Assembly: GCA_003535955.1 (NCBI GenBank)
Contig: DPZM01000101.1
Span: forward strand, 1-6,360
Direction: 5' to 3'
Length of the DNA stretch: 6,360 nucleotides
From: Lachnospiraceae bacterium
GTDB lineage: Bacteria > Bacillota > Clostridia > Lachnospirales > Lachnospiraceae
This document shows, piece by piece, positions 1 to 6,360 of the stretch (positions are counted from its first letter, which is position 1; each line of letters starts with the position of its first letter). The position numbers and the translations under genes were made by a program. The notes below the pieces were generated by a model that did no database searches, was not told the origin of the DNA, and saw nothing but the letters and a program-made list of their open reading frames with translations.

Positions 1-39
1 TATATATGAGCTTTTTACAGCTGTTTCACTCCAATTTGC

Positions 40-44
40 GGAGG
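40..44 (+). promoter_or_regulatory. Ribosome binding site that decides the start of the diguanylate cyclase gene
   Basis: A GGAGG core lies 5 nt before the ATG at 50. A GTG codon at 44 is in the same frame, but it overlaps the last G of this site, so it could not use it as a Shine-Dalgarno sequence. The ATG at 50 is therefore the better start. The frame stays open upstream to the window edge, so the site is the main argument against a longer protein. Confidence 0.75.
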
Positions 45-49
45 TGCGT

Positions 50-1459
50 ATGGACTTTCAGACAATTGCCGACAGTATGTATGCGATGACCTGTGTGGTT
101 TCAGTCGAGAAGCTTGAAGGGGATAAGCATGGTGATATACGGATAGTCACGGGCAATAAGGCTTATATCGATTCCATTGAGAATCCACCCGAGAACATGC
201 GTATGCTTACTGACAAGTTCATTCCGGATTCCCTCTATACCAATTATCTTACGAGGGATACCAATTTCGAAGCAGCCTGTTACAGAGCAGCAGTGGAGAA
301 GAAGTGTGTACACTCATATGCTCATCCGGACAGGTTTGATGTATGGTTTAACATGACATTTATGCCTCTCTTCCCGGATGACGGCAATATCTGCTATTGT
401 ACTTACACAATGGAGATCAACTTTCAGGCCGAATCGACTGCCATGTCAAGCGGCAACGCCGAGATAGCATCATCGGTTCTTGATACCTGTATAATACTAA
501 GGGGAGCGGATGACTTTGTAAAGGCCATGGGAACGGTTGTCAAGAATATCCGTGAGATGTGTATGGCACAGCACTGCTGTGTGGTCATGGTGGATAAGCT
601 TGAACGTAAGGTCAGCCTTCTTGCGGAGTCACTTGCCAAAGATTCAAAGCTTTTGGGCATAGAGCCCTACCTTACGGATGACTTTTACGATATAGCCGAT
701 TCCTGGGAGGAAACCATTGCGGGGAGCAATTGCATCATCGCCAAGAATGAGGATGAGATGGAGATCATAAGGGAGAGGAATCCCGAATGGTATAAGTCCC
801 TTACGGATGCGATGGTTGAGAGTATAGTCCTGTTTCCGCTCAAGTCCGGGAAGAATCTCTTAGGATATATGTGGGCTCTTAATTTCGAGCCGGAAAATGC
901 CGGCAAGATCAAGGAGACCCTGGAGATGACAACCTTTATTCTGGGTTCCGAGATCGCCAACCACCTTATGGTCGACAGGCTGCGCTTATTAAGCTCAAGG
1001 GATCTTCTGACGGGTGTTATGAACCGGAACGAGATGAACAATCTGGTGGACCGTCTCAGTAAGGGGATCGAGGAGGATGCGGTTTCAATAGGTGTTATCT
1101 TCGCCGATCTTAACGGACTTAAGACAGTCAATGATAATGAAGGCCATTCGGCAGGAGACAAGCTCCTTAGGGATGCGGCGGATTCTCTTCGGGATGTCTT
1201 TAATGAAGAGGAGATATTCAGGGCAGGCGGGGATGAATTCTGCGTTCTTATCAAAAACATTTCGGATGCCCAGCTGGCCATGAGGGTAGGTAAGCTGCGT
1301 CAGGCAGCGGATAAGTATACGAGAGTCAGCTTCGCCATAGGTCATTCGACGGCCTCCAATGCGAAGAATGTACGCACGGCCTTACGTCATGCCGATGAAA
1401 ACATGTACGAGGATAAGAGGATCTTCTACGAAATGCATCCGGAGAGGAAGCAAAGATAA
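50..1459 (+). CDS. Diguanylate cyclase with N-terminal PAS-like and GAF-like sensor regions
   Basis: This 469-residue protein probably makes the second messenger cyclic di-GMP from two GTP in the cytoplasm. No signal peptide or membrane segment is visible. From the ATG at 50, residues about 5-125 look like a PAS-type sensor (start DFQTIADSMYAMT), about 138-305 look like a GAF domain, and about 310-463 are the GGDEF domain. In the latter, DLLTG begins at 318, the metal-binding Asp of FADLNGLK is residue 353, GHSAGD is at 365-370, and the intact signature GGDEF is at 393-397, so catalytic activity is expected. The usual inhibitory RxxD site is absent: the equivalent positions, 384-387, read FNEE. 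There is no EAL or HD-GYP domain. The gene sits 26 nt ahead of cbiG on the same strand with no terminator between, so it may share a transcript with the cobalamin genes. The ligand of the sensor regions is unknown. The GGDEF call is secure; the PAS and GAF calls are by general pattern. Confidence 0.92.
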   Translation: MDFQTIADSMYAMTCVVSVEKLEGDKHGDIRIVTGNKAYIDSIENPPENMRMLTDKFIPDSLYTNYLTRDTNFEAACYRAAVEKKCVHSYAHPDRFDVWFNMTFMPLFPDDGNICYCTYTMEINFQAESTAMSSGNAEIASSVLDTCIILRGADDFVKAMGTVVKNIREMCMAQHCCVVMVDKLERKVSLLAESLAKDSKLLGIEPYLTDDFYDIADSWEETIAGSNCIIAKNEDEMEIIRERNPEWYKSLTDAMVESIVLFPLKSGKNLLGYMWALNFEPENAGKIKETLEMTTFILGSEIANHLMVDRLRLLSSRDLLTGVMNRNEMNNLVDRLSKGIEEDAVSIGVIFADLNGLKTVNDNEGHSAGDKLLRDAADSLRDVFNEEEIFRAGGDEFCVLIKNISDAQLAMRVGKLRQAADKYTRVSFAIGHSTASNAKNVRTALRHADENMYEDKRIFYEMHPERKQR

Positions 1460-1485
1460 GCGGAAGGGAAAAGGTAGGAATACAG

Positions 1486-2688
1486 ATGAAGACCGTGATA
1501 TTTGCGGTTACAACCCGGGGGACTGAGGGAGCGGAAAAGATAACAGATCTGCTGATTAAAAATGATATATGCAAGAATCCGGACCTCAAGGTTTACATAA
1601 AATACAAAAGTGACACATTGGTTCAGAGCCGATGTGTCACTTTATTTGATGGGGATGAAATGGCAGCTTATGTGCAGGCGGAATTTGTACGGTCCGATGC
1701 GCTGATCTTTGTATGCGCGGCCGGGATAGCGGTGCGTATGATAGCTCCCTGCCTTAAGCATAAGTCGGAGGATCCGGCGGTTCTGGTAATTGACGAAGGG
1801 ATGGATTACTGTATCCCCATACTGTCCGGTCATCTTGGAGGAGCCAATGAGCTTGCCCGTGTTATATCCGACGGGCTTGGCTGCTTACCGGTCATAACAA
1901 CCGCTTCGGATATAGCCGGACTTACAGCCCCGGATTTGTTTGCAAAGTCAGAAAGCCTGATCATCACTGACTTTGAAAAAGCCAAGATACTGACGGCAGC
2001 CCTGCTTGAGGGGGAAAATATAGGGGTGATAAACGATGCCCGTGATGTTTTGGATCTTGCGGATGAAGACCTTCCCGCAGGGTATATTATGACAGACGGC
2101 AATTATCATTCCGGAAAGAGCGGTGATAATAACAGATCTGACAGGCTTACTGCCGGACAGAATGCTGTGAACAGGCCGCAAACGGATGATGCCGGATATG
2201 GAAAATATATAAGAATATCATATAGAAAATCAGAGGATCCGGGTGAGGCGGGAATCCGGGAGGACAGGATCATCCTTGATATGGTTCCAAGGTGTCTGAG
2301 TGTTGGTATCGGATGCAGAAGGGGAACGGGAAGGGAGAAGATAAGCGCCGCTTTAGACAGGTGCTTTGGTTTACATAACCTATACAAGAGCGCAATAGAG
2401 AGAATAAGCAGCATAGACCTTAAATCAGATGAAGAAGGTCTGCTTGATTACTGCAATGATGAAGAACTGCCCTGTAGGTTTTATTCGGCGGACAGGCTTA
2501 ATAAGGTAGAGGGTGATTTTGACGGTTCGGGCTTCGTAAGTGAGGTTACGGGTGTGGATAATGTATGCGAACGAAGCGCCGTGGCTGAGGGCGGCAGGCT
2601 CATCGTCAGGAAGGAAGCATATGATGGCGTGACCCTTGCGGTTGCCATCAGATCAAATGGCCGGGCAAACCCTGAAGGAGAAAAATGA
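1486..2688 (+). CDS. cbiG: Cobalt-precorrin-5A hydrolase CbiG
   Basis: CbiG opens the ring-A lactone of cobalt-precorrin-5A and releases acetaldehyde to give cobalt-precorrin-5B, a step typical of the anaerobic cobalamin pathway. The 400-residue protein shows the family's three parts. The N-terminal domain covers about 1-125, with CAAGIAVR at 77-84 and the diagnostic SGHLGGAN at 114-121. A middle region covers about 125-205. The C-terminal domain covers about 270-392 and starts with LSVGIGCRRGTG at 271-282. An AGGTAGGA-like site at 1472-1479 lies 6 nt before the ATG. The stop overlaps the cbiH start by 4 nt. Two oddities are visible: residues 41-53 are encoded by a strong palindrome (1607-1643), and residues about 206-240 form a polar, Asn/Asp/Gly/Ser-rich linker unlike the conserved parts. 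The frame is intact throughout. Identification is firm; whether the palindrome affects folding is unknown. Confidence 0.95.
   Translation: MKTVIFAVTTRGTEGAEKITDLLIKNDICKNPDLKVYIKYKSDTLVQSRCVTLFDGDEMAAYVQAEFVRSDALIFVCAAGIAVRMIAPCLKHKSEDPAVLVIDEGMDYCIPILSGHLGGANELARVISDGLGCLPVITTASDIAGLTAPDLFAKSESLIITDFEKAKILTAALLEGENIGVINDARDVLDLADEDLPAGYIMTDGNYHSGKSGDNNRSDRLTAGQNAVNRPQTDDAGYGKYIRISYRKSEDPGEAGIREDRIILDMVPRCLSVGIGCRRGTGREKISAALDRCFGLHNLYKSAIERISSIDLKSDEEGLLDYCNDEELPCRFYSADRLNKVEGDFDGSGFVSEVTGVDNVCERSAVAEGGRLIVRKEAYDGVTLAVAIRSNGRANPEGEK
1607..1643 (+). repeat. Near-perfect 17-bp inverted repeat (hairpin) inside cbiG
   Basis: The left arm, 1607-1623, pairs with the right arm, 1627-1643, around a 3-nt loop (CAG, 1624-1626). 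The outer 12 pairs are perfect (AAAGTGACACAT against ATGTGTCACTTT). The inner five contain two G-U pairs and three Watson-Crick pairs. An A-run precedes the stem and TTTATTT follows it, so it resembles a bidirectional terminator or a small palindromic repeat. It is read in frame as CbiG residues 41-53 (KSDTLVQSRCVTL), in a part of the N-terminal domain that I judge variable in the family. No target-site duplication and no second copy in the window were found. What it does, if anything, is unknown. Confidence 0.8.
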
Positions 2689-3419
2689 ATAAGCTGTATG
2701 TGGTGGGCATAGGCCCGGGTGATGAAAAGGGAATGACGATAAGGGCAAGGGAGGTTCTTGATGAATGCAGGATCATTGCGGGATACAAGACCTATATCGA
2801 TCTGGTGAAGCCCATGCTTTCTGATGATAAGGAATATATGGAGACGGGCATGAGGGCCGAGGAAGCAAGGTGCCGGATGGCCCTTGAGGCCGCTTCGGAC
2901 GGCAGGGGAGATGTGTGCATGATATGCAGCGGTGATGCCTGTATATACGGTATGGCCGGGTTGATATATGAGCTGTCGGGAGAGTACGAGGGGGTATCTG
3001 TGGAGGTTATTCCCGGAGTGACCGCAGCCCTGTCGGGTTCGGCCCTTCTGGGTGCGGCTGCAGGCCACGACCTTGCCCTGATAAGCCTAAGCGACCTTCT
3101 GACGCCCTGGGACTTTATCGAGAAGAGGCTTAAGGCGGCCGCGGAGGGTGACTTTGTCATTGCTCTTTATAATCCTGCCAGTAAGAAGAGGGCTGACTAT
3201 CTTAAGAAAGCCTGTGATATAGTGGGACAGGTCAGGAGTGCCGATACGGTGTGCGGCTATGTAAGGAACATAGGAAGGGATGGAGAAGAGGTGGTGGTAA
3301 CAAGCCTTAAGGACCTCGGGAATGCCGGGGCTGACATGTTTACCACTGTTTTTATAGGCAACTCGATGACTGAGAATATTGACGGGCATATGGTAACGCC
3401 CAGAGGATATAAGCTGTGA
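2685..3419 (+). CDS. cbiH: Cobalt-precorrin-3 (C17)-methyltransferase CbiH (CobJ family)
   Basis: This enzyme transfers a methyl group from S-adenosylmethionine to C17 of the cobalt-precorrin-3 ring and drives the ring contraction that gives cobalt-precorrin-4, the lactone precursor used further by CbiF and CbiG. The 244-residue length is normal for a stand-alone enzyme. Family marks are VVGIGPGD at 6-13, SGDACIYGMAG at 82-92, IPGVTA at 109-114, the CbiH/CobJ-type LSDLLTPW at 135-142, and ALYNPASKKR at 160-169. The fold is the tetrapyrrole methylase fold and no extra domain is fused. The start ATG overlaps the cbiG stop (ATGA) and is preceded by GAAGGAG at 2674-2680, 4 nt away. The end overlaps the next gene by 4 nt. 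CobJ is the name used for the aerobic-route counterpart; the CbiG neighbour favours the anaerobic name here. Confidence is high. Confidence 0.94.
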   Translation: MNKLYVVGIGPGDEKGMTIRAREVLDECRIIAGYKTYIDLVKPMLSDDKEYMETGMRAEEARCRMALEAASDGRGDVCMICSGDACIYGMAGLIYELSGEYEGVSVEVIPGVTAALSGSALLGAAAGHDLALISLSDLLTPWDFIEKRLKAAAEGDFVIALYNPASKKRADYLKKACDIVGQVRSADTVCGYVRNIGRDGEEVVVTSLKDLGNAGADMFTTVFIGNSMTENIDGHMVTPRGYKL

Positions 3420-4858
3420 AGGTATTGGTATTTGGCGGGACAAGTGAAGGACGTAGGATAGCGGAGGCCCTTGCTGAAAGCAGGGAGGGATCATGCAGGA
3501 TCACCATGATGCATATGTGTGTTGCGACCGGGTACGGCGCAGGCCTGCTCCCGGTGGATGAGCGTCTTATCATCCACAATGAGAGGATGGATAAGGATCA
3601 GATGGTCAGGCTTATTGAGGATGAGGGATTTGATGCCTGCATCGACGCGACGCACCCTTATGCAGGGGAGGTATCCCGAAATATTAAAGAGGCATGCGCT
3701 GATCGCGGCCTTAAGCTCTATAGGATTGAAAGACCGGATATGTCCAATAAAAGGGATATATACGACGGGGGCGGAGTTATATATTTTGATAATACCGGTG
3801 ATGCCGTTTCGTACATTAATGAAGCCGGCGAGCATGTCCCCGGCAATATCTTTATCACAACCGGTTCCAAGGATCTTAAAGAGTACACGAACATAAGTGA
3901 TTACGCCGACAGGTGCTATGTCCGCATCCTGCCGTCCGTTGAAGCTGTTGAAGCCTGTACATCGCTTGGCTTTAAATCATCCCGGATCATATGCATGCAG
4001 GGGCCCTTTGATAAGGATTTAAACACCGCAATGTTTAAATCGTGTGATGCGAAGTTCCTTGTGACCAAGGAATCGGGCCGGGCCGGAGGGTATGAAGACA
4101 AGATTGAAGCTGCCCTCTCGCTGGGCATCACCTGTCTTGTGATAGGACGCCCGGCTAAGGTGGATGACAAAACCTATTCCCTTACGGAAGTTCTTGATAT
4201 ATTCGGCTTATTAAGAAAGCCCGGCAAGAAGGCCTACCTGATCGGAACCGGATGCGGGGATGAAGGTCTTACCATGAGGGCCCTGAAGGCCCTGTCGGAG
4301 AGTGAACATATAATAGGTGCCGGGCGGATGATCGATGGTATCGGTTCGCTCGATAAGGCGGACATAAAGGATAAGAAGATATTCGTAAGCTACGATAAGG
4401 ATGAGATAAGCAGGTATATAAAGGACAATGAGCCTGACAGCGTGGCACTTCTCTATTCGGGTGACATCGGCTTCTATTCGGGCGCGGCAGGTATAGTGGA
4501 CAAGCTTGACGAATACGAGATAGTGACCATTCCCGGAATATCATCGGGCGTTTACTTGTGCGACAGGCTAATGATACCGTGGCAGGATGTGAGGTTCTTA
4601 AGCTGCCACGGAAGAGAGCTTGACCTGAAAAAGGAGATAGTAAACCATAAGAAGCTGGTCATACTCCTGGGCAGGGAGGATGATGCGGCTGATATCTGCT
4701 CCTGTCTGTGTGACAGCGGTCATGAGGATGCATCGGTCTATATAGGTGAGGATCTGGGATATAAGGATGAGAGGATAAGATCGGGCAGGGCGGCTGACTT
4801 TACGGATGTTAAAACGTCAGCTCTTACGGTGATACTTGTGGATATATGGGAAAAGTAA
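3416..4858 (+). CDS. cbiJ-cbiE: Fusion of precorrin-6A reductase (CbiJ/CobK) and precorrin-7 C5-methyltransferase (CbiE)
   Basis: Two enzymes are joined in one 480-residue chain. Residues about 1-265 are the CbiJ/CobK-type reductase, which uses a reduced nicotinamide cofactor to reduce the precorrin-6A-level ring. Its marks are GGTSEGR at 7-13, DATHPYA at 77-83, TTGSK at 148-152 and TKESGRAGG at 217-225. Residues about 271-480 are CbiE, an S-adenosylmethionine-dependent tetrapyrrole methylase that methylates C5. Its marks are YLIGTGCGDEG at 274-284, SGDIGFYS at 348-355 and IPGISS further on. The junction is a short linker around 262-272 (FGLLRKPGKK). CbiE is about 210 residues, a full-length domain. 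CbiT, the C15-methylating and decarboxylating partner often fused to CbiE, is not attached and is not in the window. Translation starts at a GTG (overlap GTGA with cbiH) with AGAGGA at 3402-3407, 8 nt upstream. Domain assignments are firm; the exact linker limits are approximate. Confidence 0.93.
   Translation: MKVLVFGGTSEGRRIAEALAESREGSCRITMMHMCVATGYGAGLLPVDERLIIHNERMDKDQMVRLIEDEGFDACIDATHPYAGEVSRNIKEACADRGLKLYRIERPDMSNKRDIYDGGGVIYFDNTGDAVSYINEAGEHVPGNIFITTGSKDLKEYTNISDYADRCYVRILPSVEAVEACTSLGFKSSRIICMQGPFDKDLNTAMFKSCDAKFLVTKESGRAGGYEDKIEAALSLGITCLVIGRPAKVDDKTYSLTEVLDIFGLLRKPGKKAYLIGTGCGDEGLTMRALKALSESEHIIGAGRMIDGIGSLDKADIKDKKIFVSYDKDEISRYIKDNEPDSVALLYSGDIGFYSGAAGIVDKLDEYEIVTIPGISSGVYLCDRLMIPWQDVRFLSCHGRELDLKKEIVNHKKLVILLGREDDAADICSCLCDSGHEDASVYIGEDLGYKDERIRSGRAADFTDVKTSALTVILVDIWEK
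4016..4041 (+). repeat. 10-bp inverted repeat inside the cbiJ half of the fusion
   Basis: The arms GATTTAAACA (4016-4025) and TGTTTAAATC (4032-4041) are perfectly complementary around a 6-nt loop. The arms contain the self-complementary TTTAAA, which makes such a match easier by chance. The encoded residues look like ordinary reductase sequence, so this is probably a coincidence of codon choice rather than a functional site. Confidence 0.5.
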
Positions 4859-6237
4859 AAATAAACAGAATACTTATCTCCGCCCTTTCTTCAGGTTCCG
4901 GTAAGACCACCATGACCTGCGGTCTTATAAGGGCGCTTAAAAACCGCGGTCTTAAGGTCAGTGCCAGAAAGTGCGGACCCGATTACATAGACACCATGTT
5001 CTTAAGGACTGCCCTGTCGGTCCGGGCGGGAAATCTTGACCCCTACTTCACTGACGGGGAGGTGATGCGATATCTCCTTGCATCAGGCAGCAGTGACAGT
5101 GATATTACGGTCATCGAGGGAGTCATGGGCTATTATGACGGGATTGGCGGAACGAGCGTTAGCGGTTCGACATATGAGGTTGCGAGGGAGACATGCACGC
5201 CCGTGATCCTTATACTTGACGCATCCGGGATAAGCGTGACTCTTTCAGCCATGGTTAAGGGCATTCTTGACTATAAGAAGGACAATAACATAAGGGGACT
5301 TATACTGAACAGGATTTCGCCTGCCTTCTACGATCGCTTAAAGGGTCTTCTCGAGAAGGAGTGCGGCGTCGGGGTACTGGGCTATCTTGAGAAGCTTGAC
5401 GAAATAGAGATCGGCTCAAGGCATCTGGGCCTTTTGCAGCCCTATGAGATCGACAAGGTAATGGATAAGATAGACATAACGGCAGCAGGCCTTGGGAAAA
5501 CGGTAGATATTGATGAGATCATAAGGATTGCCTCACAAGCGGAAGGACTTGACCCGGAAGCACCGGCACGGCTTGGTGAAGTATTAAACAGTGAGGAAGC
5601 AGACAGGATACGAAGGGCACATCCTGTCGTTGCGGTGGCGAGGGATGAAGCCTTCTCGTTTTATTATGATGACAATATAAGGCTGCTTACGGAACTTGGA
5701 GCCGACATAAGGTATTTTTCTCCTCTTAAGGATGTATCTCTTCCCGAGAGTACACAGGGTATCATCCTTTACGGGGGCTATCCCGAGAATCACGCGGACA
5801 CCCTAAGCGAAAACAGGGCCATGCTCGCGGCTGTGCGAAATGCCCATAAGGCAGGTATACCGATCATTGCCGAATGCGGCGGCTTTATGTACCTTAGCGA
5901 TTCACTTACGGATGCCGAGGGCAATACATATAAGCTCTGCGGCTGCCTTCCGGGAGCGGTATATAATGAGGGCAGGCTTACAAGGTTCGGATACATGGAG
6001 GCAACGGCCCTTACAGACGGTCTGTACGGTAAGGCAGGTACCACATTCCGGGGGCATGAGTTCCACCACTATGACTGCAGTTACAACGGGAGTGACTTTG
6101 AAGCTCATAAACCGGGCAGGGATATAAGCTATAGGTGCATGTTCCACACGGACACCCTGGCAGCAGGCTTCCCCCATATATATGCCTTCAATAACCCGGT
6201 CATGTACCTAAACGCCCTGCTTAAAATGATAGAGTGA
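4846..6237 (+). CDS. cbiA: Cobyrinate a,c-diamide synthase CbiA
   Basis: CbiA uses ATP and glutamine to amidate the a and c acetate side chains of cobyrinate. The 463 residues are of normal length and carry both expected halves. The N-terminal ATPase part has a P-loop, SSGSGKTT at 15-22, then CGPDYIDT at 43-50 and IEGVMGYYDG at 90-99. The C-terminal class I glutamine amidotransferase part has GGYPENH at 310-316, the nucleophile Cys344 in AECGGFMYL, GHEFHHYD at 403-410, and His444 in FPHIYAF, the likely partner of the nucleophile by family pattern. All key residues are present. The start lies 13 nt inside the end of cbiE, and no good ribosome binding site precedes it (only GTGGAT, too close to the ATG), so translation probably depends on ribosomes finishing cbiE. 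CbiA is distinguished from the related cobyric acid synthase CbiP/CobQ by its order of motifs and shorter length. Confidence 0.95.
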   Translation: MGKVKINRILISALSSGSGKTTMTCGLIRALKNRGLKVSARKCGPDYIDTMFLRTALSVRAGNLDPYFTDGEVMRYLLASGSSDSDITVIEGVMGYYDGIGGTSVSGSTYEVARETCTPVILILDASGISVTLSAMVKGILDYKKDNNIRGLILNRISPAFYDRLKGLLEKECGVGVLGYLEKLDEIEIGSRHLGLLQPYEIDKVMDKIDITAAGLGKTVDIDEIIRIASQAEGLDPEAPARLGEVLNSEEADRIRRAHPVVAVARDEAFSFYYDDNIRLLTELGADIRYFSPLKDVSLPESTQGIILYGGYPENHADTLSENRAMLAAVRNAHKAGIPIIAECGGFMYLSDSLTDAEGNTYKLCGCLPGAVYNEGRLTRFGYMEATALTDGLYGKAGTTFRGHEFHHYDCSYNGSDFEAHKPGRDISYRCMFHTDTLAAGFPHIYAFNNPVMYLNALLKMIE

Positions 6238-6244
6238 CAGTTTT

Positions 6245-6248
6245 GGAG
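6245..6248 (+). promoter_or_regulatory. Ribosome binding site of cobS
   Basis: GGAG lies 5 nt before the ATG at 6254 but only 2 nt before the in-frame ATG at 6251, and an in-frame GTG at 6248 overlaps it. The spacing favours 6254 as the start. The alternative at 6251 would add a single methionine. Confidence 0.55.
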
Positions 6249-6253
6249 TGATG

Positions 6254-6360
6254 ATGCTTAGGTCGATAATTATTGCTTTTTCAACATATTCGAAGATTCC
6301 CATGCCGCGTTTTGAATGGAAGGGGGAGGATATGAAGTATACCATGTGCGCCTTTCCTCT
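6254..6360 (+). CDS. cobS: Adenosylcobinamide-GDP ribazoletransferase CobS, 5' part only
   Basis: Only the first 35 codons plus two bases are in the window; the frame is open to the edge. The visible protein reads a short hydrophobic start followed by AFSTYSKIPMPRFEW and then MKYTMCAFP. This is the characteristic N-terminus of CobS, with the S-x-IPMP motif and the later M-x-x-x-x-x-FP. CobS is an integral membrane enzyme that joins alpha-ribazole (or its phosphate) to adenosylcobinamide-GDP, the last assembly stage of cobalamin. The gene begins 16 nt after the cbiA stop with its own GGAG site and continues the same operon. The call rests on a short stretch but the match to the family start is distinctive. 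The remaining membrane segments lie outside the window. Confidence 0.85.
   Translation, partial: MLRSIIIAFSTYSKIPMPRFEWKGEDMKYTMCAFP

Noticed and set aside
1..49. A possible N-terminal extension of the diguanylate cyclase, since its frame is open back to the window edge, and a TATATAT that could hint at a promoter
   Set aside because: The GGAGG at 40-44 is ideally placed for the ATG at 50, and the PAS-like region begins right after it. No -35 element can be paired with the AT-rich start of the window, and 49 nt is too little to judge.
685..1281. A 198-codon open frame on the minus strand within the cyclase gene
   Set aside because: It lies wholly antisense to a confidently identified gene, its Ser/Arg/Leu-rich product resembles no family I know, and no good ribosome binding site was evident.
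1460..1485. A terminator, promoter or cobalamin riboswitch between the cyclase gene and cbiG
   Set aside because: The gap is only 26 nt, purine-rich, with no inverted repeat or T-run, and far too short for a cobalamin riboswitch, which needs roughly 200 nt.
1606..1650. The palindrome in cbiG as a true intrinsic terminator ending transcription
   Set aside because: The run after the stem (TTTATTTGAT) is broken and weak, the stem base is A/T-only, and translating ribosomes would cover it. Full termination here would silence the downstream genes, so only attenuation remains plausible.
2101..2205. A frameshift in cbiG explaining the unusual residues 206-240
   Set aside because: The conserved motifs before and after are in the same frame, so two compensating shifts would be needed; a variable linker is simpler.
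2481..3068. A 195-codon open frame on the minus strand across the cbiG-cbiH junction
   Set aside because: It is antisense to two firm cobalamin genes, has a His/Pro/Arg-rich composition typical of shadow frames, and matches no known family.

Overview
The window is a compact, entirely plus-strand stretch that suggests an anaerobic Firmicute, most likely of the family Lachnospiraceae; genus cannot be told. The grounds are the PAS-like/GAF/GGDEF protein with the 'DLNGLK...ND..GH..GD' style of GGDEF domain, the anaerobic (CbiG-dependent) cobalamin route, roughly half G+C, and strong purine-rich ribosome binding sites. This placement rests on remembered family resemblance, not on a search.

Layout: positions 1-49 are a short leader with a strong ribosome binding site. 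A soluble diguanylate cyclase follows (50-1459). After a 26-nt gap comes a tightly packed run of cobalamin genes: cbiG (1486-2688), cbiH/cobJ (2685-3419), a fused cbiJ-cbiE (3416-4858), cbiA (4846-6237), and the 5' end of cobS (from 6254, cut by the window edge). The cbi genes overlap by 4, 4 and 13 nt, so they are almost certainly co-transcribed and translationally coupled. No gap exceeds 50 nt, and no tRNA, rRNA, CRISPR array, transposase gene or convincing terminator between genes was seen.

How the genes work together: CbiH methylates C17 and contracts the corrin ring. CbiG opens the resulting lactone and releases acetaldehyde. The CbiJ half of the fusion reduces the precorrin-6A-level ring and the CbiE half methylates C5. 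CbiA amidates the a and c side chains of cobyrinate. CobS joins the nucleotide loop to the corrinoid at the end of the route. The metal chelatase, CbiL, CbiF, CbiD, CbiT, CbiC, CbiP, CbiB, CobU and CobT are not in the window and would have to be encoded nearby or elsewhere.

The metabolic content is a known pathway, and I see no clearly new system. The most unusual structure is a near-perfect 37-nt palindrome inside the cbiG reading frame (1607-1643). It looks either like a small palindromic repeat inserted in frame or like an intragenic RNA hairpin. Also worth a look are the CbiJ-CbiE fusion without an adjoining CbiT, and the diguanylate cyclase directly ahead of the cobalamin genes.
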